25,517 nucleotides of DNA from Lishizhenia sp033720595 (GTDB lineage Bacteria > Bacteroidota > Bacteroidia > Flavobacteriales_D > Crocinitomicaceae): NCBI RefSeq assembly GCF_033720595.1, contig NZ_JAWWCF010000013.1:1-25517 (forward strand), written 5' to 3'. The translations under genes were made by a program, and so were the position numbers. The notes below the pieces were generated by a model, which was not told the DNA's origin, did not search any database, and was given only the letters and a program-made list of their open reading frames with translations. Shown piece by piece: positions 16,861-24,836 of the stretch (the first letter of the stretch is position 1; every line of letters begins with the position of its first letter).

Positions 16861-17555
16861 TTTCTTTCCGTTAATGGTGAAGTTTGCTTCACATTCTGTT
16901 CTACTAAATCTACAAATTTTTGAATGTGTGCCACATCAAATTTTTCATTGTGTATGCATCCAGAAATTGCAATACCGTAAACGCCAGTTTGCATGATTTG
17001 GGGAATGTCTTCCAATTCAATTCCTCCAATGGCGTAAACAGGTGTGTCTATGTTTTTCGCCTTCATGATCTGCAAGCAAGTATTATAACCTCTGCTTCCT
17101 AGAGAAGGACTTAATTTTTCTTTGTCTTTCGTGGTGGTAAAGGTGTAAGGACCTAAGCCTATGTAATCCAACAATTCTAAATTGTAGCTCAAGATATCTT
17201 CTATTGAATTGGCGGTAGCCCCTATGATTTTGTCTTCGCCTAAAAAGGTTCTTACTGTGCTGTGAGCTTCATCCTCTTTACCAACATGAGCGCCATCTAC
17301 ATTGTTTTTGATTGCAAAACTGTAGTGGTCGTTTACCGTAAGAACAACACCCAATGTCTTACACTTCTCTGCCAAATCGAAAAGCGTTTCTGTGAAGAAA
17401 GTTTTGTAATCTTGTTCGGGATGGCGCGCTTCGAAATGATTTTGCTTGATACGCAGTTGTATCCATTTAATACCTCCTTCAGACAAGCGATCTACCCAAG
17501 ATAAATCTTGAAAATCTTCGTTGGGATGTGTAATGTATTGTATGCGCGGTAACAT
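16857..17555 (-). CDS. thiE: Thiamine phosphate synthase
   Basis: 232 residues; joins HMP-diphosphate and thiazole phosphate into thiamine phosphate. Family blocks are visible: GGIKWIQLRIKQ, VVLTVNDHYSFAIKNNVDGAHVGKED (substrate and Mg site), IIGATANSIEDI, YIGLGPYTFTTTK and PVYAIGGIELEDI, ending with GIAISGCI. First gene of the operon and so directly downstream of the TPP riboswitch, with the ATG at 17555 about 74 bp after the aptamer. Only one ThiE is present; some Bacteroidota thi operons carry two thiE-like genes, so this is the one expected to be functional. Confidence 0.93.
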   Translation of the reverse strand: MLPRIQYITHPNEDFQDLSWVDRLSEGGIKWIQLRIKQNHFEARHPEQDYKTFFTETLFDLAEKCKTLGVVLTVNDHYSFAIKNNVDGAHVGKEDEAHSTVRTFLGEDKIIGATANSIEDILSYNLELLDYIGLGPYTFTTTKDKEKLSPSLGSRGYNTCLQIMKAKNIDTPVYAIGGIELEDIPQIMQTGVYGIAISGCIHNEKFDVAHIQKFVDLVEQNVKQTSPLTERK

Positions 17556-17585
17556 AATTTGCTCTTTACATTAGGAGTATTCTTC

Positions 17586-17628
17586 TAAAAAAGCACCGCA
17601 GCAAACTTGAGGGTCCTCAAGTACTGTT
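17586..17628 (-). promoter_or_regulatory. Expression platform of the TPP riboswitch (hairpin and U-tract)
   Basis: On the minus strand, after the aptamer, ACTTGAGG and CCTCAAGT (17605-17622) form a perfect 8-base inverted repeat with a tiny loop, with CAG/CTG extending it outward. A T6 run (17587-17592) lies about 12 bases later. The spacing is not that of a textbook terminator, so control could be by termination or by access to the thiE start. Confidence 0.5.
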
Positions 17629-17629
17629 G

Positions 17630-17722
17630 AACTTTTTCCCTACGTCAGCCTTAACTGCCTCAGGTTCGAAGAGTATTTCTCAGAATTTTACTGAAACTCA
17701 GTAAAAGACACCCCTAAAAGTT
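17630..17722 (-). ncRNA. TPP riboswitch (THI box) aptamer
   Basis: Read on the minus strand, the hallmark TPP aptamer strings appear in order: AGGGGTG, then CTGAGA followed by ATAC, then GAACCTGA, then a CAGTTAAGGCTG segment and CGTAGGGAA. The ends pair as P1 (AACTTTT at 17722-17716 with AAAAGTT at 17636-17630), and ACTGAGTTTCAGT forms an internal hairpin in the variable P3 arm. It lies between a strong promoter and thiE, the position expected for feedback control of thiEGH by thiamine diphosphate. Confidence 0.96.
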
Positions 17723-17727
17723 TGATA

Positions 17728-17757
17728 CAAAGTTAGGAGTTGTTTTGGAGATGGCAA
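17728..17757 (-). promoter_or_regulatory. Promoter of the thiEGH operon
   Basis: On the minus strand TTG (17757-17755), a 19-bp spacer and TAACTTTG (17735-17728) match the Bacteroidota sigma consensus TTG-N17-23-TAnnTTTG in full. The predicted start of transcription falls at about 17721, exactly at the first P1 base of the TPP aptamer. Confidence 0.85.
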
Positions 17758-17891
17758 AGCGTTGTGGGATGCAAATAGTTAAAGATGTAAGAATTTAATG
17801 TTTTGCGTAGATTGGCTAAGGAAAGAATCCCTGAAATCATGTTGAAATTCAGAAACTTGTCATTTAAAACACGCGTTTTCAATTCTTTTTC

Positions 17892-17919
17892 TTGGTTCCT
17901 AATAAAATCTGTAACTTTG
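17892..17919 (+). promoter_or_regulatory. Promoter of the dus gene
   Basis: TTG (17892-17894), a 17-bp spacer and TAACTTTG (17912-17919) match the Bacteroidota promoter consensus. Transcription should begin near 17926, which excludes the open-frame TTG at 17892 as a start codon. Confidence 0.8.
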
Positions 17920-17939
17920 CCCCCTCAAATACAAAGACT

Positions 17940-18935
17940 TTGGCAAAAATACGCGACATAGAATTAGGAGATTTCCCATTATTGTTGGCACCCATGGAGG
18001 ACGTGAGTGATCCGCCCTTTAGAGCCTTGTGCAAGAAAAACGGAGCTGATTTAATGTACACAGAATTCATTTCCTCTGAAGGATTGATTCGTGATGCCGT
18101 TAAGAGTGTGAAGAAGCTGGATATTTTTGAATACGAACGTCCTGTTGGGATTCAGATATTTGGTTACGACATTGAAAGTATGAAGCGTGCTACAGAAATT
18201 ACGGAGCAAACCAACCCTGATATCATTGATATTAACTACGGTTGTCCGGTAAAGAAAGTGGCGTGTAAAGGTGCAGGAGCAGGAATTTTGCAAGACATCC
18301 CCAAAATGGTTAGAATGACAGAGGAGATCGTGAAAACGACGAAGCTTCCTGTTACTGTAAAAACGCGTTTGGGTTGGGATGATAACTCTAAACACATTGT
18401 TGAAGTTGCAGAGCGTTTACAAGATGTAGGAATTGAAGCGATTTCTATTCACGGTAGAACGCGTAAGCAAATGTACAAGGGAGAAGCAGACTGGAGTTTG
18501 ATTGCTGAAGTGAAAAATAACTCAAGAATGCACATTCCTGTATTTGGAAATGGAGATATAGATACGCCAGAAAAGGCAGTTGAATACAAAGATAGATACG
18601 GTGTTGATGGTATTATGATAGGTAGAGCAAGTATAGGATACCCTTGGATATTTAATGAAATAAAGCACTACCAGAAAACCGGACAACATTTGCCAAAACC
18701 TACCATTAAAGAACGTGTAGCCATAACACGTGAACACTTGGATATGAGTATCCAATGGAAGGGTGAAACTTTGGGAATAGCTGAAATGAAACGTCACTAT
18801 ACGAATTACTTCAAAGGAATTCCTCACTTTAAAGATTACCGTACTCGCTTGGTAACTTCTTTTAATTTGGATGAAATCAGAGCGATTTTAGATGAAGTTG
18901 AAGTGAAGTTTGCAGGGGTAGAAACCTTAGTATAA
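17940..18935 (+). CDS. dus: tRNA-dihydrouridine synthase
   Basis: 331 residues. The start is taken as TTG at 17940 because it gives the family N-terminus (MAKIRDIELGDFPLLLAPMEDVSDPPFR), while the longer frame runs back through the promoter. FMN-dependent TIM-barrel enzyme that reduces uridines in tRNA D-loops. Visible signatures: LAPMEDVSDPPFR (about 16-28), DINYGCPVKKV with catalytic Cys102, KTRLGWDD, SIHGRTRKQMYKGEADW, VFGNGDID and DGIMIGRASIGYPWIF, followed by the helical C-terminal tRNA-binding region. Divergent from the thi operon, with a bidirectional terminator after the stop. Subclass closest to DusB by motif; the target position is not assured. Confidence 0.93.
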   Translation: MAKIRDIELGDFPLLLAPMEDVSDPPFRALCKKNGADLMYTEFISSEGLIRDAVKSVKKLDIFEYERPVGIQIFGYDIESMKRATEITEQTNPDIIDINYGCPVKKVACKGAGAGILQDIPKMVRMTEEIVKTTKLPVTVKTRLGWDDNSKHIVEVAERLQDVGIEAISIHGRTRKQMYKGEADWSLIAEVKNNSRMHIPVFGNGDIDTPEKAVEYKDRYGVDGIMIGRASIGYPWIFNEIKHYQKTGQHLPKPTIKERVAITREHLDMSIQWKGETLGIAEMKRHYTNYFKGIPHFKDYRTRLVTSFNLDEIRAILDEVEVKFAGVETLV

Positions 18936-18936
18936 T

Positions 18937-18970
18937 AAAATGAGGGCTTTTTTAACGAAGCCCTCATTTT
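18937..18970. terminator. Bidirectional intrinsic terminator
   Basis: AAAATGAGGGCTT (18937-18949) and AAGCCCTCATTTT (18958-18970) are a perfect 13-base inverted repeat with an 8-base loop. U-tracts occur on both strands, so it ends both dus and the convergent AIPR gene, whose stop is only 3 bp away. Confidence 0.92.
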
Positions 18971-18972
18971 AT

Positions 18973-20685
18973 CTAATTAGCAACTACTTCAGCGAGATTC
19001 GATATTTTCTCGTCCAACTCTTCTTTAAATCTTGTGTTAATTAGTTTTCTAGCATCCGAAATTTCTTCATTTGATCTATAGTTTTTAAGTAGGTTTTCAA
19101 ACAAATCAATTTTTTCTTTAATATTCCCATTCATTAAATATTCTAGGTAAAGAATGTAGAATATTTTTTGATCAGATACTTTATATATGTTCAAAGATTC
19201 ATATATAGATTTGATTTCGAAATATTTCTTAACAAATTCAGGTGTTTTGGTTAAATCGAAATTTTCACTTTTAAAAATTTGAAAATAATATTTGTCAAAT
19301 ATTTGTTTCTTTTGGTTAGAGGCTTTTTCGGGAAAGCCTTGAATGGAAAACATAATTTGACCTAACTTTTCCATACTAATTTTGTATTTGTAATTTTTAG
19401 AAGGATTAATCCCTGTATCACCAGTTTTTCTGGCATATATTATATCTGCTGTATCTAGGAATTGCTCAATTTGTAATTGTTCTTCATTCAGAGATTTTAA
19501 ATCTATGTTAGATATGGCATTTTGACTATTTGTAAATTGAGCTATTTTATTTCTTACTTTACTATCGTTAGCTGTTTTAAAAACACGCAATAACAATTGA
19601 CATTGAGAAAGATACTTGGTAATATTTTCTTCATCCATTTGATTAAAATGATGAATGGTTCTTAATGATTGTCCTCCATTAACAATTTGAAAATCTTCTA
19701 TTGTAATTTTAACTTTTTTATTAGCATTTGTATCCTCAGATTTAATATCTGTTGCCGTTATAGTTAAGCCATTATTGAAAAGGAAAAACTTTGTTGGCTC
19801 ATCTTTTAATGTCTCAAGAATTCCATTATTGAATTTGGACTTAACTATTAACCCTCGAACATTATCGAATAGTAAGTTAAAGTCCATTTTTGTATTTGCT
19901 AATGGTGAAAAATCTTCCATTTTATAATCATCCCGGAGGCTTTTATCATTACAGGTAATCCTAATTAAGTCCGACGCTGTAATTCTGATTACATATGACT
20001 TAGAGGATGATAGACTGCTTTCTGAAAAAGGTAAAATTGAATCTTTATCAATATGCAGCGTAGAATTTATTGATTCAGGCCTTATAGACATAGATTCGGT
20101 AATGGAATCTAAACCGATTGCTATCGTTTCAAAATCATACAAATTTTTTAGTTGATTTATTTCCATAGAATCGACATTTAGCTCTTTGGATTCATTACTG
20201 ATTACATATAATCTTAGTTTCCAAATTTCTCGGCCATTCAATTTTTCAATTACTCGTTTTGCAATTTTTTTAGTTTTTCCAGATAAAAGAGATAAATCAC
20301 CAGCGACTATTGCATTGGTTAGTTTTGTGGATAGGAATGTTTCATTTAAATTTTGTTCCTTATTAGGATTATACTTTTCTCTAAATTTGAAATTGAAAAA
20401 ATTTATGTAATTTTCTTCTTCATCTATGTGAATAGCATCGACACCATAATCCTCTTCTCCCTTGTTAAAAACGAATTGGTTAAATTCTTTATCTGTAATT
20501 AGGTTTACAATTTCTGAAATGTCTTTTATATTTAATACAGATTCTAACATTAAAAGATAAAATCCAATTCTATCTTTATGAATATCTGTTGGGGGCTCAA
20601 TATTTTTATCAAGAACATGCTCTAGAATATCAAAGTAAGATCTACATTTTATATTCAATAATTTAAAGTCATTAATGTTTGCCAT
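18973..20685 (-). CDS. AIPR-family abortive infection / phage resistance protein
   Basis: 570 residues, cytoplasmic, no signal or membrane segment. The AIPR core is clear: FFLFNNGLTI (299-308), FQIVNGGQSL (331-340), LLLRVFKT, then FTNSQNAI with SNIDL (383-395) and a Y-A-R-K-T-G-D segment near 434. The N-terminal part has a PD-(D/E)xK-like layout, YGVDAIHID (Asp83) followed by a strand ending NFKF (Lys100), where many relatives have a Q-x-K. AIPR proteins are linked to phage-defence abortive infection; the catalytic mechanism of this one is not shown. It stands alone between dus and asnB, looks more AT-rich than both, and has no restriction-modification partner. Together these suggest a horizontally acquired defence gene. 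No TAnnTTTG box is evident upstream. Confidence 0.85.
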   Translation of the reverse strand: MANINDFKLLNIKCRSYFDILEHVLDKNIEPPTDIHKDRIGFYLLMLESVLNIKDISEIVNLITDKEFNQFVFNKGEEDYGVDAIHIDEEENYINFFNFKFREKYNPNKEQNLNETFLSTKLTNAIVAGDLSLLSGKTKKIAKRVIEKLNGREIWKLRLYVISNESKELNVDSMEINQLKNLYDFETIAIGLDSITESMSIRPESINSTLHIDKDSILPFSESSLSSSKSYVIRITASDLIRITCNDKSLRDDYKMEDFSPLANTKMDFNLLFDNVRGLIVKSKFNNGILETLKDEPTKFFLFNNGLTITATDIKSEDTNANKKVKITIEDFQIVNGGQSLRTIHHFNQMDEENITKYLSQCQLLLRVFKTANDSKVRNKIAQFTNSQNAISNIDLKSLNEEQLQIEQFLDTADIIYARKTGDTGINPSKNYKYKISMEKLGQIMFSIQGFPEKASNQKKQIFDKYYFQIFKSENFDLTKTPEFVKKYFEIKSIYESLNIYKVSDQKIFYILYLEYLMNGNIKEKIDLFENLLKNYRSNEEISDARKLINTRFKEELDEKISNLAEVVAN

Positions 20686-20779
20686 TTATCTGGTTTAAGG
20701 TTAAAATGAAATTTATCCTCTTTTTTATATCTTTAAAGAGAATAAGGGATAATAATAACAATAAAATATCAATTGTATC

Positions 20780-20915
20780 CAAAAAGGGATAGCAGCGGCA
20801 CTTTTTAAGATAGAAAGACAAATGAAATTTAATAGAGAAGGGCGCCCACGGGTAGCCCTTTTGTATTTTAGTTGAATGTCTTTTTAGTTTGAAAACTATA
20901 GCGGAAAGCCCGGTG
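20780..20915 (+). repeat. Dispersed structured element, copy C (diverged)
   Basis: Copy C matches copies A and B read on the minus strand. The 5' block (20780-20800, CAAAAAGGGATAGCAGCGGCA without its last base) agrees at 17 of 21 positions with copy A. The 3' block ACTATAGCGGAAAGCCCGG (20895-20913) agrees at 14 of 19 with copy B. Between them, 20802-20820 pairs with 20877-20895 over 19 positions (15 Watson-Crick, 3 G-T and 1 mismatch), and an inner stem 20831-20843 pairs with 20855-20867 (11 of 13). The stem sequence is unrelated to those of A and B. It lies between asnB, whose stop is 15 bp away, and the AIPR gene. Confidence 0.7.
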
Positions 20916-20929
20916 AAAAACTGCGTTTT

Positions 20930-22840
20930 TTATTTTGCCTCCATCCATTCATCGTACCACATTTGGAACATCAATAAATACCACATTTTAAAATCGAGTT
21001 CTTTTTTACCCGCGTAGAAATTGCGTTTTAGTTTTTCTATTGCGCTCCAATTGAAGAAGCCTTGTTGGGTAATTTTTTCTTCAGAGATAAAATGATTGAC
21101 GTGCTCCTTTAATTCTTTCCACATCCATTCTGCAATGGGAATGGCAAAACCTTGCTTGGGTCTTTCCATCATTTCCCTAGGAATATGGTCGTGTACGATT
21201 TCTCTTAAAATGTGCTTTTTGACACCCTTGTGGTATTTAAAATCATCTGGTAATTGGGCCGCATATTCTGCTATTCTATGGTCTAACAAAGGTTCTCTTC
21301 CTTCTATGCTGGCAAACATGGTAGCTCTATCTACTTTTGTAAGTATGTCGTCTAACATATAAGTATTGAAGTCTATGGCTTGCATGTAGGCCAAGGGCGA
21401 GAAGTGTTCCTTTTTCAAGGCCTTGCTCGTATAAAGCGTGTCCAAAGTAGTCACTCTTTCTTTTAAAAGTTGTTGTACTTGGTCGTCTGTAAATTGCTGA
21501 CTCAAACTTAGCATGATAGACTCCGCATCCGGGTTCTTCAATATCCCTTTCATCTTTTCATAACGGTTATGAAAGTTGTACTTGTGTTTAAGCACAGGGA
21601 TGGCGTTGGAGGGAATAAGATCCATGATGTTGGCCATGGTTTTACCAGCAAAGCGGGGTAGCTTCTCCAATTTAGGAAGCATTTTCAAAAGGTAATCGTA
21701 GCGGTTGTAGCCTGCGAAAATTTCGTCACCTCCATCTGCACTTAAGGCTACCGTAACATGTTCGCTGGCCATTTTACTGACCAACATTGTAGGCAAAGCG
21801 CTACTGTCTGCAAAAGGCTCATCGTAATGATAGGGTAATTTGTGAATTAACTCCAAGGCTTCGTTGGCGGTGCATTGGAATTCGTAATGGTCTGTACCCA
21901 GATGGTTGGCAACTTCTTTGGCATAAGGAGCTTCGTTGAGGCCTATGTCAGGTACACCTATGGTGAAAGTTTTCAGCTGCTGACTATTGTTGGCTTGTAA
22001 AATCGAAGTCACCGCGGCCGAATCATAACCACCGCTCAAGAAAATTCCCACGGGAACATCGGCGCGCATTCTATATTGAAAAGAAGAGGTTAACAGCGCT
22101 TTTGTTTCCTCCTTCGCTTGTTTAAAGCTTATGTTTTTCTTGGGTTGATTGTAATAGTTGTAAATGTCCCAATACTTCTTTTGTTCTATTTTTTTTGTTG
22201 CTAAGTCGAGGTATAAATACTCACCTGCTCCTAATTTTCTTACCTTTTTAAAAATTGAATGAGGCGAAGGGATATTTCCATACTGCATAAAAGCAGCCAG
22301 TGCATTGGTGTCTATTTCCTTTTCAAATAGGGGGTGTTGGTGAAAAGCTTTCAGTTCTGAAGCAAGTAGCATGAGTCCATCTTTCTCATAAATGAAAAAG
22401 GGTTTTACTCCAGCTCTATCTCTGGCGGCAAAGATTTTATTTTGTTTTTCATCGAAGACTACAAAAGAAAACATTCCGATAAACTTCTCGAGACATTTTG
22501 CACCCCACTCTTCGTAAGCATGTAATAAGGTTTCGGTGTCAGAATGTGATCTAAAGCTATGGCCTAGTACTGTCAATTCTTTATTGATTTCCTCGAAATT
22601 ATAAATCTCCCCGTTGAAAATCACTCGCAAATGTTGGTGCTGCATGGGTTGTTTTCCAGCCTCAGAAAGATCTAGAATGGACAATCTTTTATGTCCCAAA
22701 CCCAGGCTGAAATTCCCTTTTTGAATGAGCTCAAAACCTTCTCCGTCCGGACCGCGATGGTGGAGGGTACGGGTCATGGCTTGAAGGGTGTTCAAGTCTG
22801 TTTTTTGAGAATAATCTATAAAAGCTGCGAAACCACACAT
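20930..22840 (-). CDS. asnB: Asparagine synthase (glutamine-hydrolysing)
   Basis: 636 residues. The N-terminal class II glutaminase domain begins MCGFAAF with catalytic Cys2 and has HHRGPDGEG (28-36), IFNGEIYNF and the SHSDTE segment. The C-terminal ATP pyrophosphatase-type synthetase domain has SGGYDS (269-274), followed by YDEPFADSSALPT, ALSADGGDEIFAGYNRY and a KVDRATMFASIEGREPLLDH block. It makes asparagine from aspartate, glutamine and ATP. It is longer than E. coli AsnB (554) but typical of the Bacteroidota form. A weak TATATTTA box sits just before the ATG at 22840, so the mRNA may be nearly leaderless. It is divergent from lysS. No polysaccharide genes flank it, which favours the biosynthetic role. 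Confidence 0.93.
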   Translation of the reverse strand: MCGFAAFIDYSQKTDLNTLQAMTRTLHHRGPDGEGFELIQKGNFSLGLGHKRLSILDLSEAGKQPMQHQHLRVIFNGEIYNFEEINKELTVLGHSFRSHSDTETLLHAYEEWGAKCLEKFIGMFSFVVFDEKQNKIFAARDRAGVKPFFIYEKDGLMLLASELKAFHQHPLFEKEIDTNALAAFMQYGNIPSPHSIFKKVRKLGAGEYLYLDLATKKIEQKKYWDIYNYYNQPKKNISFKQAKEETKALLTSSFQYRMRADVPVGIFLSGGYDSAAVTSILQANNSQQLKTFTIGVPDIGLNEAPYAKEVANHLGTDHYEFQCTANEALELIHKLPYHYDEPFADSSALPTMLVSKMASEHVTVALSADGGDEIFAGYNRYDYLLKMLPKLEKLPRFAGKTMANIMDLIPSNAIPVLKHKYNFHNRYEKMKGILKNPDAESIMLSLSQQFTDDQVQQLLKERVTTLDTLYTSKALKKEHFSPLAYMQAIDFNTYMLDDILTKVDRATMFASIEGREPLLDHRIAEYAAQLPDDFKYHKGVKKHILREIVHDHIPREMMERPKQGFAIPIAEWMWKELKEHVNHFISEEKITQQGFFNWSAIEKLKRNFYAGKKELDFKMWYLLMFQMWYDEWMEAK

Positions 22841-23002
22841 ATGAGGGTAAATATAGGGGATGGTGATGAAAATGTTAGGAATCGCATAGATTTTTCGCCG
22901 AAAATTGAAATTTCTACAGACTCCCAGCTTACAATCCGTTAAATTTCATCTGCTTTCCACATTTATCCAAGGAGATAGACTTCTCACTTCATTTTTATGA
23001 CT

Positions 23003-23010
23003 TATCTTTG
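23003..23010 (+). promoter_or_regulatory. -7 box (TATCTTTG) of lysS
   Basis: Exact TAnnTTTG match. Predicted transcription start near 23017, about 43 bp before the ATG at 23060. The -33 TTG is not evident. Confidence 0.5.
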
Positions 23011-23059
23011 CAAATTGTTAAAAACGACTAATACATAATTGTATTTAAAAGATTATCAA

Positions 23060-24772
23060 ATGAGTGTTATTGAACTTTCAGATCAAGAGATTCAGCGTAG
23101 AGAAACGTTGAATAAATTGAGGGATTTAGGGATCAACCCATATCCTGCAGCACTGTACCCTGTTACGCACAAATCTGCTCAGATTAAGGAAAACTATACT
23201 GAGGGAGAAAAGGTTGTAATTGCGGGTAGATTAATGCGTCGAAAGGTTCAAGGAAAGGCCTCTTTTGGTGAACTTCAAGATGCAGATGGAAGAATTCAAG
23301 TGTACTTTAACCGTGATGAAATTTGTCCGGGAGAAGATAAAAGCTTGTACAACGATGTGTTTAAGAAATTACTAGACCTTGGTGACTTCGTAGGAGTTGA
23401 AGGTGAGGTGTTTAAAACGCAAGTTGGTGAAACAACGGTTATGGTAAAGAACTTTACTTTGTTAAGTAAATCTTTAAAACCATTACCACTTCCAAAAACG
23501 GATGCAGATGGAAAGGTACACGATGCGTTTACAGATCCTGAATTGCGTTACCGTCAGCGTTACGTTGATTTAACGGTAAATCCACAAGTAAAAGAAATTT
23601 TCGTGAAGCGTACAAAGTTGTTTACGGCGATGCGTAATTTCTTTAACGATGCAGGATATATGGAGGTTGAAACTCCAGTTTTACAGTCTATCCCTGGTGG
23701 AGCGGCGGCAAGACCATTTATTACGCACCACAATGCATTGGATATTCCTTTGTACATGCGTATTGCCAATGAGTTGTACTTAAAGCGTTTGATTTGTGGT
23801 GGATTTGACGGGGTGTATGAGTTCTCTAAAAACTTCAGAAATGAAGGGATGGACAGAACACACAACCCAGAGTTTACAGCCATGGAAATCTACGTTTCTT
23901 ACAAAGATTACAACTGGATGATGGATTTCACAGAGCGTTTATTAGAGCACTGTGCAATGGAAGTAAACGGAACAACAGAAGCTACATTTGGAGAGCATAA
24001 AATAGATTTCAAAGCGCCGTATAAGCGTGTTACTATGCGTCAGTCTATTATTGACTTTACAGGTTTCGACATCAAAGGTAAAACGGAAGATGAATTAAGA
24101 GAAGCGTGTAAATCAATGGGAATAGCTGTTGACGATACGATGGGTGTTGGTAAATTGATCGATGAGATTTTCGGAGAGAAATGTGAAGGAAACTACATCC
24201 AACCAACTTTCATTACAGACTACCCGAAAGAGATGTCGCCATTGTGTAAAGAACACAGAGAAGACCCAAGTCTTACAGAGCGTTTTGAGTTAATGGTTTG
24301 TGGTAAAGAAATTGCAAATGCTTACTCAGAGTTGAACGATCCTATCGATCAAAGAGAACGTTTCGAAGACCAAGTTCGTTTGGCACAAAAAGGAGATGAC
24401 GAAGCAACAGAGCTTATCGATCAAGATTTCTTAAGAGCCTTGGAATACGGTATGCCACCAACATCTGGTTTAGGTATTGGTATGGACAGATTAATCATGT
24501 TCTTAACCAATAATCCAGCAATTCAGGAAGTATTGTTCTTCCCGCAAATGAGACCTGAGGTTTTTGGAGCAAAGAAAGGTCCTGAGTTGAATGAAAACGA
24601 AAAGTTGATTTTTGACTTACTTGCGAAACAGCAAAAAATGGACTTAAACGTATTGAAAGAACAAGCTGGTTTATCTAACAAGCAGTGGGATAAAGGAGTG
24701 AAAGGTTTGGCAAAACACGGTTTAACTAAAGTAACGAAGGAAGAAGATCAATTGACAATCGAATTGGTATAA
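23060..24772 (+). CDS. lysS: Lysine--tRNA ligase (class II)
   Basis: 570 residues from ATG at 23060; the frame also offers a TTG at 23039, but MSVIELSDQEIQRRE is the family N-terminus. An N-terminal OB-fold for the anticodon (about 50-145: VVIAGRLMRRKVQGKASF) is followed by the class II core: LQSIPGGAAARPF, motif 2 as FRNEGMDRTHNPEFT (about 258-272) and motif 3 as GLGIGMDRL (about 470-478). The canonical enzyme ends near residue 507; here an extra segment of about 60 residues (508-570) follows, with helices NEKLIFDLLAKQQ and LSNKQWDKGVKGLAKHG resembling a small winged-helix. Similar tails are known in related Flavobacteriia. The gene uses CGT-rich arginine codons like leuS, as expected for high expression. 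A strong terminator follows. Confidence 0.96.
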   Translation: MSVIELSDQEIQRRETLNKLRDLGINPYPAALYPVTHKSAQIKENYTEGEKVVIAGRLMRRKVQGKASFGELQDADGRIQVYFNRDEICPGEDKSLYNDVFKKLLDLGDFVGVEGEVFKTQVGETTVMVKNFTLLSKSLKPLPLPKTDADGKVHDAFTDPELRYRQRYVDLTVNPQVKEIFVKRTKLFTAMRNFFNDAGYMEVETPVLQSIPGGAAARPFITHHNALDIPLYMRIANELYLKRLICGGFDGVYEFSKNFRNEGMDRTHNPEFTAMEIYVSYKDYNWMMDFTERLLEHCAMEVNGTTEATFGEHKIDFKAPYKRVTMRQSIIDFTGFDIKGKTEDELREACKSMGIAVDDTMGVGKLIDEIFGEKCEGNYIQPTFITDYPKEMSPLCKEHREDPSLTERFELMVCGKEIANAYSELNDPIDQRERFEDQVRLAQKGDDEATELIDQDFLRALEYGMPPTSGLGIGMDRLIMFLTNNPAIQEVLFFPQMRPEVFGAKKGPELNENEKLIFDLLAKQQKMDLNVLKEQAGLSNKQWDKGVKGLAKHGLTKVTKEEDQLTIELV

Positions 24773-24791
24773 TCCTCAAGATAAAGAAGAG

Positions 24792-24824
24792 AAAGTCCGA
24801 TGCCTTTGGTGTCGGACTTTTTTT
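24792..24824 (+). terminator. Intrinsic terminator of lysS
   Basis: AAAGTCCGA (24792-24800) pairs perfectly with TCGGACTTT (24812-24820); four further pairs (two G-T) close the stem onto a TTT loop, followed by a T-tract to 24824. It begins 19 bp after the lysS stop. Confidence 0.93.
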
Positions 24825-24836
24825 ATGGCTCATATT

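Noticed and set aside
20713..20791. TATCC/GGGATA inverted half-sites upstream of the AIPR gene as an operator
   Set aside because: One GGGATA belongs to the 5' block of structured element C and the remaining half-sites are short in AT-rich DNA, so chance is a sufficient explanation.
20838..20860. AAGGGC/GCCCTT hairpin as the asnB terminator
   Set aside because: The U-tract would be on the plus strand, not on the asnB strand, and the hairpin is the apical part of structured element C.
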